Source: DATAUD01 sp036268455 (lineage in GTDB: Bacteria; Verrucomicrobiota; Verrucomicrobiia; Limisphaerales; Palsa-1400). From it: DNA of 64,000 nucleotides. The position numbers were made by a program, and so were the translations under genes. Below, one piece after another: positions 55,001 to 63,835 of the stretch (its first letter is position 1; each line of letters begins with the position of its first letter). The notes under the pieces were generated by a model. The model made no database searches. It was given only the letters and a program-made list of their open reading frames with translations, and was not told where the DNA came from. The DNA is taken from the NCBI GenBank assembly GCA_036268455.1, contig DATAUD010000024.1:20710-84709 (forward strand), written 5' to 3'.

Positions 55001-55442
55001 AACGGTGGTCGCGCAACTAAGCGGGCTGCCGGGGTGCGGCACGATAATATGGTCAAACGCCATGGCCGTGCTGCGTTCCGACGTTGACCTTCCGCCTGAA
55101 CCTGACCGGCAAAACTTCGTAACGGACGAAGCATTCGAAACCGCCCGAGAGCAATATTTCCAGGACCCTACGGTAATCGCGGCGACGGGAAGCGAGAAGA
55201 CTTTCGCCGGGACCATTGGAGCCGATGGTTCAGTTGTTTTCGAGCAGATCCCGGCGGGCAACTACATTCTTGAAGTCAAATTATTTGATCCCTCCGCGGC
55301 GCCCATTCCTCCGAATCGAGACAACGACCCCGCCTTTGTAGTTTCCCATTTGCGAACCGAAGTCATCGTGCCGAAAACAATCGACACAAGCGAAAACTCC
55401 ACGCCCATCCAACTTGGATCGTACAGCCTGAAATCGCTTTGA
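52041..55442 (+). CDS. ECF sigma factor fused through a membrane segment to carboxypeptidase-regulatory-like domains
   Basis: From ATG 52041 the protein has 1133 aa. Residues 5-90 form sigma region 2 (ERHLPLVFGTARRITRDNGL, LAEDIAQTVFILLARKA) and about 115-172 region 4 (LDDALARLGETDRNAILLRY, REVGLALDLNEEAAKKRVSR). A single membrane segment lies at about 241-258 (AKAAVGLVGVAVLLTI). The remaining 870 residues are Ig-like repeats of the CarboxypepD_reg/CnaB type (LSGTITDDGGNPLAGYHVGA, VQGVVVDAGGKPIAGAKITE, LRGRVVNEAGLPIADADVST). Cytoplasmic sigma part and periplasmic receptor-like part are implied. Similar fusions are common in this phylum; signal and target are unknown. Confidence 0.85.
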   Translation: MNDAQLLQSFAERHSETAFRTLVERHLPLVFGTARRITRDNGLAEDIAQTVFILLARKANSLSAKTILSGWLYRSTKFVAARALTAEQRRRQREQEAVIMQESSSSNVPRLHLSSRLDDALARLGETDRNAILLRYFEGQSLREVGLALDLNEEAAKKRVSRALEKLRRMLSRRGTQVSAAALVAGLAAESADAASALPLAGKISAVTLAHITAGSGATAGSALLKESLAGLWRAKVFNAAKAAVGLVGVAVLLTITTRHWQRLTASPVATPLLIFTNATASKNPPKSRANNSGNSASYRKLLVTVLDAETRRPIPQAVIAPYVNGVSVPDFQQPFRTGSDGTVRIPIPKNVPDDDRGDYSEFPVNAPGYATRVMRWFSSTGMVLNIISAQHTVYLSHGVTLSGTITDDGGNPLAGYHVGAIGNNAPGETTTDTWTPDGKMVRTPTAQQHDYSSFFLNLEESSVVTDANGRFKLEDYPSDAWGLAIQVRGPDGDRHEFGTGEGYLIHAEHAPKISFAELKEGSARLIIPPGTTVQGVVVDAGGKPIAGAKITEAAQWGNLRVLSENQTDSAGRFHLSNRPTHQIILGVAAEGCASISAIVNIQPGMAPVRLQLPPALPLRGRVVNEAGLPIADADVSTDDVLNRGQCLNWSVKTDANGQFYWEQAPNNEIAFYVTASGYALHIARLRAATNEEIITLSPENIESVHVTGRMTDADSGDPVPDFHLRISHRARYDGIPIEPPTQEFEGSNGEINVKLLRGDFPVGSMGGWVMSVEADGYDPAMSRAYYFGEGDQQLDFKLHPGGAVKGTIYTPDGAPAADAQLAFDAEEGFAVLSLQPGRIPLRKPTYTSDTNGWFQAPKPPLAKSVVVFHGTGWAIIPVTAGSAKTEVHLKPWGCIEGTVKAGDEPAAGRKIKLEDLARDNSSAVSIIYSASTDTNGIFIFDKVPAGIFKLSCDATEAGKWNLSTMQTSVKVAAGETNFVAMSAAGATVVAQLSGLPGCGTIIWSNAMAVLRSDVDLPPEPDRQNFVTDEAFETAREQYFQDPTVIAATGSEKTFAGTIGADGSVVFEQIPAGNYILEVKLFDPSAAPIPPNRDNDPAFVVSHLRTEVIVPKTIDTSENSTPIQLGSYSLKSL

Positions 55443-55479
55443 TGGCGGGGCGGGTCGGCGCGGAGGAGCAAAACGACTT

Positions 55480-56640
55480 TCAGGAATTTAATTGTTTGAG
55501 CATGTGTTCCTGGTCTTCGGTCCAGCGGCTTTGGGCGAGGACTTTCCGCAAAATCTCCCGGGCGCCGGCTTGAGGGCCGGCTTGATGCGCGGCTTGCACC
55601 AGACGGCAGGCGATTTCGTAGTTGGCCGGGTCTTCGATGGAGGCTTTCTGAAGGAGCGGAAGAGCCTCGGCCCAATCTCCCTGACGGATTAATTGGACAG
55701 CCTCTTTGTGGAGGGCGCGGGATTCTTCCTGGGATTGACGCCAAGGCTTGCCTCTTATCGCGATGACAACGGCTTGGCACAGCCGGGAGACAAGCCCTTT
55801 CTTTGAATCCGGCATGAGCGCGGAGCCGGTTTCCTGGACTGCTTTCCAACAGATTTCGGCGTTTCCCCAGGATTCGCCTTTTAGCACAAGCCAACGGCGC
55901 GTTCCCGAGAGGATTTCCTCGACTTCATAATTTCCCGGAGGGATTTCCTTGTGGACGGAGCGGTCGCTCATTTCGGCGTTGAAAAGCACGAGTTCATGGG
56001 TGATCCGCACCGGGCGGATGCCGGGAACGGGAGGTTCGGGTGAAGCGCTTTGGCGGCTATCGAGGTTGGCGAGGAGTTCCATGACGAGCAATTGCTGCTG
56101 AGTCGCCTCGCTCAACGGGATCATCTGGAGAAGCGTGGCTAGGGTTTGATCGAAGTATTGAAAATGGTGGAGGAGTTTGGCTTTGAGATGGAGAGCTTCG
56201 TAGGTCGATTTGTGCTTTTTGAGCAGCGTTTCGAGCTCCTCCAAGGCGTCCTGGTACCGGTCTTTGTCAATCAATTTTATTATAGGGCGGAGGGCGATTT
56301 CCTCCTCGGCGGGAGTCCAATCGAGAGGGTCCAGGAAGTTCGAGAGAACCGCGCCGCAGGCGTAAGCAATGTTGGGGGCCAATAAAATGGCGGCAAATCC
56401 CAGAACGACAAAAAATGCCATCAACGATCCTACGGACCCATAGCCCTCGGCTGGATCGGGGAGCACAGCCAAACCCGCGGCAAAGGCGACGGGGACAAAG
56501 ATCAATTGAAAGAGACGCAACCGGCGGAGTTCCGCGGGATAAGTCAGGAGGAAAGCCAGGAGCAGGCCGACGCTCGCAACCGCAATATAGGAGATCGAAC
56601 TATGCACGGGGCATGAAGGGGCGGTTTTTGACTTTGCCAC
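55480..56640 (-). CDS. membrane TPR-like protein
   Basis: With a GTG start at 56640 the protein has 386 aa; the upstream 100 codons run over the divergent tolC region and look non-coding. Three hydrophobic segments (YIAVASVGLLLAFLLTY, IFVPVAFAAGLAVLP, MAFFVVLGFAAILLA) are followed by a soluble part with TPR-like helices (RYQDALEELETLLKKHKSTY, ALHKEAVQLIRQGDWAEALP, YEIACRLVQAA). It could be a scaffold or assembly protein at the membrane. The function is not known. It converges on the sigma fusion gene with 37 bp between stops. Confidence 0.7.
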   Translation of the reverse strand: MAKSKTAPSCPVHSSISYIAVASVGLLLAFLLTYPAELRRLRLFQLIFVPVAFAAGLAVLPDPAEGYGSVGSLMAFFVVLGFAAILLAPNIAYACGAVLSNFLDPLDWTPAEEEIALRPIIKLIDKDRYQDALEELETLLKKHKSTYEALHLKAKLLHHFQYFDQTLATLLQMIPLSEATQQQLLVMELLANLDSRQSASPEPPVPGIRPVRITHELVLFNAEMSDRSVHKEIPPGNYEVEEILSGTRRWLVLKGESWGNAEICWKAVQETGSALMPDSKKGLVSRLCQAVVIAIRGKPWRQSQEESRALHKEAVQLIRQGDWAEALPLLQKASIEDPANYEIACRLVQAAHQAGPQAGAREILRKVLAQSRWTEDQEHMLKQLNS

Positions 56641-56784
56641 AGTCAGTTCGCATCCTTTCAGGACGTTGCCACTTGAAATAATAAGATGTAAACAGAAATG
56701 TGGCAACGCACGATTCGATTTCTCTGTCCTAATTCCGGTCTTATCCGTAATCCTAATCTGGTCTCCTCTGGCGAGGGGATTACG

Positions 56785-58170
56785 ATGAGCATGATGAATA
56801 AAAGAGTGTGGGCCGTTGCGTTGCTGCTGATGGCGGCGACTGTTTCGACTTTCGCTCAAACGAACCAACCGGGCACAGCCGGGACGAATCTTTTTACACA
56901 TCCGCTTTCGCGCGCGGATGCGATAGCGCTGGCTCTTCGGCAAAACACCGCGATCCTCAAGGGGAAGGCGGACTTGCGGGCCTCATACGGCATTGAGATT
57001 CAATTGCGCTCCATCGCGTTGCCGCAATTGGCCGCGTCTGGAAGTTACAACGCGGAGGAAGAATCGCTGGTGCAGAATTTTCCGGGGATATCGAACTTCA
57101 CCGTTCCCTTCCACTTCCCAAACCAAAATTGGTCCGCCGAAGTCAAGGTGCAACAATCGATTTACGATGGCGGACGGCTGACTTCGGCTTTTCGTTCCGC
57201 GAAGCTGACGCGGCAACAGGCGCTCCTGAATTACCAAACGGTGCTGGCGGACACGTTGCTTTCCGTGCGAACCGCGTATGACGACGTGCTTGTCGCGGCG
57301 CAGCAAATCGCGGTTAACGAAGCCTCGGTGGAGTTGCTCACGCACGAGTTGGATGATGTGAAACGGCGGTTTGACGCCGGATCTGTCCCGCAATTTAATG
57401 TATTGCGCGCGCGGGTTGCATTGGCCAACGAGCGGCCTCAACTGATTCAGGCGCGCAACGCATATCGAATCGGCAAAAATAATTTGCTCAATTTGCTCGG
57501 AGTCAACCTGCCGAATACGATTTGGGAGGACATCCCGCTGGAATTGAGCGACAGCCTGGAAGCGGGGCCGTCGGACATTGATTTGCCGAATGCGCTGGAT
57601 CGCGCGCTGGAGAAAAGGCCCGAGCTGGCGGCGTTGCGAAAGGCCGAGGCGTTGCGACGGGAGGACCTGGTCACGGCGCGATCGGGTTACAAACCGAGCG
57701 CGTCGATTTTCGGGGGTTACCAATGGGAAAGCCCGCTTTATGAGGAGGATTTAAACGACGATCTGCACGGGTGGATCGCGGGGGCGCAGCTTAATTGGAG
57801 CATTTTCGACGGGCAAATGACGCGGGGAAAAATCGTGGAGGCGCGGGCGCGGTACGAACAGGCGAGGCTGGATGTGGACGATTCGAGGCGGAAAATAGAA
57901 TTGGATGTCAGGACGACGTATTCCAATTTCATTGAGGCGCGTGAGGTTCTGGAATCGCAGAAATCGGTGCAGGAGGAAGCCAAAGAGGCATTGCGTCTGG
58001 CGGAGGCGCGGATGACGGCCGGCAGCGGCACGCAGTTGGATGTCCTTGACGCGCAAACATCACTAACGCAGGCGCGCACGACACAGGTGCAGGCGTTGCA
58101 CGATTACGCCGTCGCGCGAGCCCGGCTGCAACGGGCAATGGGAGATGACATGGACATCTTGCAAAAGTGA
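56785..58170 (+). CDS. TolC-family outer membrane efflux protein
   Basis: The ATG at 56785 has a good ribosome site (GAGGGG) and gives 461 aa with signal peptide MSMMNKRVWAVALLLMAATV. Two internal repeats of long amphipathic helices and short strands are seen: SRADAIALALRQNTAILKGK begins the first, LPNALDRALEKRPELAALRK the second, with the typical ends SIYDGGRLTSAFRSAKL and NWSIFDGQMTRGKIVEARAR. It forms the trimeric exit duct of efflux or type I secretion systems. No RND pump or adaptor gene is adjacent. Confidence 0.88.
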   Translation: MSMMNKRVWAVALLLMAATVSTFAQTNQPGTAGTNLFTHPLSRADAIALALRQNTAILKGKADLRASYGIEIQLRSIALPQLAASGSYNAEEESLVQNFPGISNFTVPFHFPNQNWSAEVKVQQSIYDGGRLTSAFRSAKLTRQQALLNYQTVLADTLLSVRTAYDDVLVAAQQIAVNEASVELLTHELDDVKRRFDAGSVPQFNVLRARVALANERPQLIQARNAYRIGKNNLLNLLGVNLPNTIWEDIPLELSDSLEAGPSDIDLPNALDRALEKRPELAALRKAEALRREDLVTARSGYKPSASIFGGYQWESPLYEEDLNDDLHGWIAGAQLNWSIFDGQMTRGKIVEARARYEQARLDVDDSRRKIELDVRTTYSNFIEAREVLESQKSVQEEAKEALRLAEARMTAGSGTQLDVLDAQTSLTQARTTQVQALHDYAVARARLQRAMGDDMDILQK

Positions 58171-58246
58171 TGTTTGCTTAAAACGCGCGGCGTGATCAAC
58201 ACCATGCCAACAACTGGCAACAGAACATAACGACAAGGAGAATTGT

Positions 58247-58321
58247 ATGCCTAAAATCAATACTGCTAACGGAATCAAAGATCGCAAAACCGCGCGCCTA
58301 AGGGGGCGCAACGGGATGTGA
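58247..58321 (+). CDS. possible very short basic peptide (24 aa)
   Basis: The ATG at 58247 has a very good ribosome site (AAGGAG, 7 nt spacing). It is followed by 24 codons, reading MPKINTANGIKDRKTARLRG and a short end, of which 7 are Lys or Arg. It lies alone between tolC and coaC. It may be a real small protein, a leader peptide, or the start of a decayed gene. Confidence 0.3.
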   Translation: MPKINTANGIKDRKTARLRGRNGM

Positions 58322-58407
58322 ATCTGGTTTCGCCGCCGCGACCAAGCCAAATCCGCTGGGGCAGGAGCGGCCAATTCTTAAAAGGCAAGTTTCCTTGTTA
58401 GAATCAA

Positions 58408-58433
58408 GCAATCGGGGTAACATTCCCGATTGC
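58408..58433 (+). promoter_or_regulatory. 9-bp stem-loop directly before the coaC-type start codon
   Basis: GCAATCGGG (58408-58416) pairs perfectly with CCCGATTGC (58425-58433) around an 8-nt loop. Only one base separates it from the ATG at 58435, where a ribosome site should be. No Shine-Dalgarno sequence is visible. It could block or tune translation, or the hairpin may terminate upstream transcripts. Confidence 0.45.
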
Positions 58434-58434
58434 A

Positions 58435-58980
58435 ATGAAGGGAAAAACCGTCATTTTAGGGGTTACCGGGTCGATTGCCGCCCATAGGGCGGTTGACTTG
58501 ACCAGTTTGCTCGTTAAAGGCGGGTGCGATGTCCACGTGGTGATGACGGCGGACGCGCAAAAGTTCGTAACTCCGCTTCCTTTCAAAACACTTTCGCGCA
58601 ATCCGGTGATGACGGACCTTTACGACGTTGAAGAGGGATGGAAACCCGCGCACATTGAATTGGCTGACAGGGCGGATTTGTTGCTCATCGCACCCGCCAC
58701 GGCAAACACGCTCGCGAAGCTGGCGCATGGCCTGGCGGATGATGCTTTGAGCGGCATGGCGCTTGCGCTGAATAACGACGCCAAATTGCTGATTGCGCCC
58801 GCGATGAATGGCAAAATGTGGCTCCATCCGGCGACGGCCGCCAATGCGAGCCTATTGGAAAAACGGGGCGCGGAATTTATCGGCCCGGAAAAGGGGATGC
58901 TCTCGTGTGGTTATGAAGGCATCGGACGCCTCTGGCCGGTGGAAAAAATCGCGCAAAGAGTTGCGGCCCTTTTCCAGTGA
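58435..58980 (+). CDS. coaC: phosphopantothenoylcysteine decarboxylase (stand-alone CoaC type)
   Basis: The 181-aa flavoprotein would decarboxylate 4'-phosphopantothenoylcysteine in coenzyme A synthesis. It has the FMN-binding start LGVTGSIAAHRAVDL, His73 in PAHIELA (catalytic base in the HAL3/Dfp family), PAMNGKM at 122-128, and Cys158 in LSCGYEGIGR. The C-terminal CoaB synthetase domain of Dfp is absent, so the partner must be encoded elsewhere. Related flavoproteins (UbiX, LanD) are less likely given these motifs. The stop overlaps the start of the next gene. Confidence 0.85.
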   Translation: MKGKTVILGVTGSIAAHRAVDLTSLLVKGGCDVHVVMTADAQKFVTPLPFKTLSRNPVMTDLYDVEEGWKPAHIELADRADLLLIAPATANTLAKLAHGLADDALSGMALALNNDAKLLIAPAMNGKMWLHPATAANASLLEKRGAEFIGPEKGMLSCGYEGIGRLWPVEKIAQRVAALFQ

Positions 58981-60368
58981 ACTACGAACCCAAAACATCC
59001 GCTTCAGAGGCTGGACCGTTTCAAAAGCTGGCGCGGCTGCTGGCGGCTCCGGTAATCGAACCGAGCCAGCGGGCGGCGCGAATCCAGGCCGTTGAAAAAG
59101 ACATCGTGCTGCCCCTCCGGTTTCTGGTTGTGGTTATTCTCTGTTACTATTTCTTTTTTGCCCATTGGTTTGACACACCGGGAGCCACGACGGCAACGGA
59201 ATGGACGTTGAACCACGCGGCGATGTTGAAGGGGATTTTCGTGGCTTATGCGCTGTTGAGCCTGGCGGTGGGGGCCACCTTTATTTGGTCAAGGCAGCTT
59301 TCGCTCAAGAAAATTCAGTGGATCGTGTTTGCGATGGGGATCATCGACGGAGCGATGATTGGAGTCCTGACGTTGTTAACCGAAGGATTTGGGAGCGATC
59401 TCTATTGGGTTTTTCTGGCGCTGGTGGTGCGCAACGCGATGGCCATACCGGTGGCGTTGCCACAGTTGTTCCTGAATTTTCTGGTGAGCCTGGCATTTCT
59501 TGCGGGCGGATTACTGGCGCCGCTGGTTGGGGGGCCGCCACTGGAGGAGAACTCGTGGAAGGGGGAACCCTCCGAGCGCATGATCGTGCTCGTGGCGTGG
59601 TCGCTGTGCTGTTACGGGATTCAGTTGCTGTTTGAGAAGCAAAAACGAGCGGAGGCTGAAGCGACCGAGTTTGCCGTTCGGCAGGAACGTCTGCACACCG
59701 CCGGACGCCTGGCCGCGGAAATTGCCCATCAAATAAAAAACCCGCTGGGAATCATTACCAACGCCGCCTTTTGCCTTCAACGCGCGGTGCGGGAAGGAGA
59801 GATGGCGGTGGACGAGCAAATCGACATCATTCGCGAAGAGGTGAACCGGGCGGACCAGATCATCACAGAGTTGATGGGATACGCGCAATTGGCGGAGGGA
59901 ACGGTCGAGAGCCTGGAAGTGGCGCAGGAATTGGACAACGCGCTGCAAGAAGTTTTTCCACCGGCGGCCAGGTATCAGGTGAAAATTCACAAGAGCTACG
60001 ATCCCGCGCTGCCCGCGTTGTTAATGCAGAAACGCCACCTTTCCGGGGTTTTTGTGAATATTTTGCAAAACGCGCGCGAGGCAATGAATGGGCACGGCGA
60101 AATTGAAGTCTCCGCGGCATACGGGGACAACGATTCGATCCGCGTCCTCATCGCTGATAATGGCCCGGGGATACCGGCGGACAAAATTGACAAGATATTC
60201 GAAGCCTATTTTACCACCCGCGAAAAGGGCACCGGCCTCGGCCTTGCCATAGTCAAACATAATACGGAAATGTATGGGGGAAGGGTCGATGTTGAATCAA
60301 AACCTGGCAGAGGGACGCAGTTTGCCGTAGAGTTTCCATCAAGAATCTTAATGAAGTTATCCAAATGA
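58977..60368 (+). CDS. membrane histidine kinase
   Basis: The 463-aa protein starts at GTG 58977, overlapping the previous stop. It has about five to six membrane segments in residues 45-225 (MASE-like sensor of unknown ligand), then a HisKA domain with the phospho-acceptor His in AAEIAHQIKNPLGIITNAAF, and a HATPase domain with VFVNILQNAREAMNGHGEIE, IADNGPGIP and GTGLGLAIVKHNTEMYGG. It pairs with the sigma-54 regulator encoded next; the genes overlap by 4 bp. Confidence 0.9.
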   Translation: MNYEPKTSASEAGPFQKLARLLAAPVIEPSQRAARIQAVEKDIVLPLRFLVVVILCYYFFFAHWFDTPGATTATEWTLNHAAMLKGIFVAYALLSLAVGATFIWSRQLSLKKIQWIVFAMGIIDGAMIGVLTLLTEGFGSDLYWVFLALVVRNAMAIPVALPQLFLNFLVSLAFLAGGLLAPLVGGPPLEENSWKGEPSERMIVLVAWSLCCYGIQLLFEKQKRAEAEATEFAVRQERLHTAGRLAAEIAHQIKNPLGIITNAAFCLQRAVREGEMAVDEQIDIIREEVNRADQIITELMGYAQLAEGTVESLEVAQELDNALQEVFPPAARYQVKIHKSYDPALPALLMQKRHLSGVFVNILQNAREAMNGHGEIEVSAAYGDNDSIRVLIADNGPGIPADKIDKIFEAYFTTREKGTGLGLAIVKHNTEMYGGRVDVESKPGRGTQFAVEFPSRILMKLSK

Positions 60369-61786
60369 ACTGGCCCCTTCCTCCTGTACTGGTGGTCGAT
60401 GACGAGAAGAACATGCGCTTGTCGTTGAAGTCGATTCTCCAGGGCGAAGGGTACGAGTTCCGGCTTGTGGAATCCGCCGAAGAAGCGCTGAACGCGCTGG
60501 AGAAGGACGAATTTCTGATGGTCATCACTGACGCCCGGCTGGGCAGCGGGATGAGCGGTTACCAATTTTTGAGCACTGCGTGCAAGCGCTGGCCGAACAC
60601 GCCATTTTTAATGATCACCGCCTACGCAACGCCAAAGCTGGCGGTGGAAGCGATCAAGGCCGGCGCCATCGATTACCTTGCCAAGCCGTTTGCGCCGGAA
60701 GAGTTGCTCCATGCGGTTTCGCGCTGCGCGCAGACCCATCGGCTGATGCGGGACAACGCGGCTTTGCGAGCCAGCGCTGCCGAGCCTTATCAACTGGACC
60801 AGATCATCGGCGAATCGGGGAAAATGCACGAATTGCTGCAATTGATCCGAAGCGTCGCCCCCACAGATGCGACGGTTCTGATTCTGGGCGAAAGCGGCAC
60901 AGGAAAAGAACTGATCGCCGGAGCGTTGCACAGCTTGAGCAACCGGCGACAGAACAATTACATTCGCATCAATTGCGCGGCGATTCCCGAAAACCTTCTG
61001 GAAAGCGAACTGTTCGGACATGAAAAGGGGGCCTTTACAGGGGCGATCCGGCAAAAGCTCGGCCGCGTCGAGGAAGCGCACGGAGGGACGATTTTTCTGG
61101 ATGAAATCGGGGACATGAGCCGTCCGTTGCAGGCGAAGTTGCTCAGGTTTTTGGAAGATGGAACTTTCACCCGTGTGGGCGGCAATGAAGAATTGCGCGT
61201 GGACGTCCGGCTAATCGCGGCGACGAATCGCGACATCATCGAAGCGATCAGCCAGCACGCGTTTCGCGAAGACCTTTTTCACCGTTTGAATGTCGTGCAG
61301 TTCCGTCCGCCCCCATTGCGGGAACGCAGCAACGACGTCATGCTGCTGGCGGACAGTTTTGTCCAGCATTTCAACGCGACAATGAACAAACACCTTCGCG
61401 GGATATCGGCGGCGGCGCGGCAGAAACTGCTCAATTACCATTGGCCCGGCAACGTCAGGGAATTGCGCAACGCGATTGAGCGGGCGGTCATTTTGGAAAC
61501 TTCCGCCGAGATTCAGCCCGGCAGCCTGCCGGATTTCCAATTGGAAGGGCGCCTGCGGAAAAGCGAATCAATCACCATAACGGGCAACGAATCGCTGGAT
61601 GAATTGATGGCCAATTACGAGCGGCAGGTGATCAATACGACACTGGAACAAAGCCGCTACAACATTTCCAAAACCGCTGAGCAACTTAAAATCAGCCGGC
61701 ACGCCTTGCGTTACCGCATGCAGCGACTCAACCTCTCAATGGGGTCGGAGGAAGAAACCACGCCCCCGCCTCCCAAAGACTTGTAG
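60365..61786 (+). CDS. sigma-54-dependent response regulator (NtrC type)
   Basis: The 473-aa protein has a receiver domain with Asp56 (MVITDARLGSGMSG), the AAA+ domain with GESGTGKE and the GAFTGA loop, and a Fis-type helix-turn-helix at the C-terminus (RYNISKTAEQLKISRHALRY). The targets are unknown; no clear -24/-12 site was seen near it. It is the second sigma-54 activator in the window and is not clearly linked to the nitrogen locus. Confidence 0.92.
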   Translation: MNWPLPPVLVVDDEKNMRLSLKSILQGEGYEFRLVESAEEALNALEKDEFLMVITDARLGSGMSGYQFLSTACKRWPNTPFLMITAYATPKLAVEAIKAGAIDYLAKPFAPEELLHAVSRCAQTHRLMRDNAALRASAAEPYQLDQIIGESGKMHELLQLIRSVAPTDATVLILGESGTGKELIAGALHSLSNRRQNNYIRINCAAIPENLLESELFGHEKGAFTGAIRQKLGRVEEAHGGTIFLDEIGDMSRPLQAKLLRFLEDGTFTRVGGNEELRVDVRLIAATNRDIIEAISQHAFREDLFHRLNVVQFRPPPLRERSNDVMLLADSFVQHFNATMNKHLRGISAAARQKLLNYHWPGNVRELRNAIERAVILETSAEIQPGSLPDFQLEGRLRKSESITITGNESLDELMANYERQVINTTLEQSRYNISKTAEQLKISRHALRYRMQRLNLSMGSEEETTPPPPKDL

Positions 61787-61792
61787 GAATCC

Positions 61793-62701
61793 GTGAACAG
61801 CGCGGCCGCAACATCTCAAATGACGCAGGAAAGCCGAACGATCACACGCAAAAGCGCGTCGAATCTGGCCTTGGCGTTCATTCTTTTGCCCAAACCCAAA
61901 CGCTACGCCATGTCCGCGCTCTACGCCTTCTGCCGCGAGGTGGATGACGTGGCGGACGAAGAAAGCAGGCCCTTGGAAGAACGCCGGGCGGCCCTCGCGG
62001 AATGGCGCGAAGACGTCCGCCTCGCGTGCACGGGGGGCGCCCCGCGATTCGCGGTCAATCGCGAATTGCAGCCGATTATAGTCCAATATCGCCTGATTTA
62101 CGCCTACTTCGACGAATTAATCCAAGGCGTAGAAATGGACCTGGACGTAAACCGCTACAACACTTACGAAGAACTTGAGTTGTATTGTTATCGTGTCGCG
62201 TCGGTTGTCGGTTTGTTGAGCGTTGAAATCTTTGGCTACCGAAGTCCGGAATGCCGCAATTACGCGGTTGCTCTCGGCAAGGCGTTGCAGTTGACCAACA
62301 TTCTGCGGGACGTGCGAGGGGACGCCGAGCGAGGCCGCATTTACCTTCCCCTGTGCGAATTGAAGCGGCACAAAGTCAGTCCGGAGGAGATCCTGCGCCT
62401 GGAATACTCCGAGCGCTACGAGAGATTGGCGGCGAGCGTGGCGGACAAAGCGAAAGCGTTCTACGCAGAGGCGGCGCGGAGCCTGCCCAAAGTGGACCGG
62501 CGGTCCATGATTGCGGCGGAACTGATGGGGTCGGTTTACTGGCGGCTGTTGAGGGAACTGGAAGCGCGGCGTTTTGACGTGTTTAACGGGGTTGTCGTGC
62601 GCTTAAGCCGCAGCCAAAAACTGGCATTGATTTTCCGGACGTGGAGCAGGCTGGCTATGGGCATCACTTCGCCAAATTATGGATTTTTTCGGAATTCTTG
62701 A
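61793..62701 (+). CDS. hpnD: presqualene diphosphate synthase-like protein
   Basis: The 302-aa protein is a squalene/phytoene synthase family member. Aspartate motifs are EVDDVADE at about 49-56 and LRDVRGDAERGRIYLP from 171, which bind Mg-diphosphate. The second motif and length fit HpnD, which makes presqualene diphosphate for hopanoid or squalene synthesis; phytoene synthase is an alternative. GTG 61793 or ATG 61820 may be the start. HpnC and HpnE are not visible in the window. Confidence 0.8.
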   Translation: MNSAAATSQMTQESRTITRKSASNLALAFILLPKPKRYAMSALYAFCREVDDVADEESRPLEERRAALAEWREDVRLACTGGAPRFAVNRELQPIIVQYRLIYAYFDELIQGVEMDLDVNRYNTYEELELYCYRVASVVGLLSVEIFGYRSPECRNYAVALGKALQLTNILRDVRGDAERGRIYLPLCELKRHKVSPEEILRLEYSERYERLAASVADKAKAFYAEAARSLPKVDRRSMIAAELMGSVYWRLLRELEARRFDVFNGVVVRLSRSQKLALIFRTWSRLAMGITSPNYGFFRNS

Positions 62702-62756
62702 GTGAGGTTGGATTGACCTTAAGGCGTTCCGGGGGATGACGATATATGACGGGTGA

Positions 62757-63835
62757 TTGCCTGTCGCGGTCGAAAATTTTTTGGGGTGGTATATCTTCTT
62801 GTTCTTTCAATCGGAACTTCCTCTGGTAAAGGAACTTACAATTCATCCGTCGTTTTACGTTAACCAAGGCGGGACAAATACGGCGCAGGACGGCAATTCG
62901 TGGGAGACAGCTTATCATGAGTTGCGGGACGCTTTGAATGATTGGCGGGCGACGGCGGGCGAGCCGGATTCTCCGACGGAGATTTGGATGACCCACGGCA
63001 CTTACAAACCGACCGCCGGGACAAACCGGACGGCCACGTTTCCCCTACAAAATTATCAGTTCCCTCGGCGGTTTGGGTTTCAATTCCACGGATCCGGCGT
63101 TCCAGGACAATTCCGAGCATGTGCTGGTGGGCGACGGGGTCGCTGGGGTGATTTTGGACGGATTGACCATTACCGGAGGCTGCGCGGTCGTGGGAACAAA
63201 CAACGTCAGCCCTTATGCGATCAGCGGGATGACCGAAGCGTCAACCAACTATGCGGGGGATAGTTTGGTTCCGCTTGATTCCCGGGTCGCGGGAGGCGGT
63301 CTTTTGTTCATCAACAATCCCAATTTTTACGAGACGCTTGGAGGTCAGGGGGCAGATATCACGGTGCAGAACTGCATTTTCATTGATAATGGGGCGCAGG
63401 CTTTTGGCGGCGCGATGGCGGCGCGGGAAGTCAACGTTTCGGTGAATAATTCGGAGTTTTTGCAAAATTACTCGGATTATGAGGGCGGCGCTTTTTGGGG
63501 GTTAAACCAGGTGGGACAACTTCAACGCCTGCTATTTTCAATACAATTGGTCTTATCGATCCGGCGGGGCGGTTCATCTCCAAACGATTCCGTCGTTGTT
63601 CACGCTTGGGCCTTATATCGACGACGCGGAGTTCACATTGGATTACGGAAACAGCAAAACTACGGTGCTGGACACGACCCAAAGCTATATGGGAAACCTG
63701 GATACGTCGTTGGACACTTTGCTCGGCAACCTATCGACCGGCGGATACCTGACGAACCCGCCTTCCGGCACAGGCCTTTACGCCACGAATAGCCCCGCGG
63801 GCCGGGGCAGTCAATTATACTTCAGCGTCGATTGC
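62757..63835 (+). pseudogene. frameshifted secreted beta-helix (choice-of-anchor type) gene
   Basis: The first frame reads FYVNQGGTNTAQDGNSWETA and EIWMTHGTYKPTAGTNRTAT, the start of right-handed beta-helix proteins of the polymorphic outer membrane type. Near 63055 it shifts to GGFGFNSTDPAFQDNSEHVL, GVILDGLTITGG and ITVQNCIFIDNGAQAFGGAM. Near 63510 it shifts again to WDNFNACYFQYNWSYRSGGA and PYIDDAEFTLDYGNSKTTVL. At least two shifts break it. The initiation codon is uncertain. Confidence 0.6.

Noticed and set aside
56641..56943. 100-residue N-terminal extension of the TPR membrane protein
   Set aside because: It runs antisense through the tolC start and promoter and is a basic, His/Arg-rich low-quality stretch; the GTG at 56640 just before the first membrane helix fits better.
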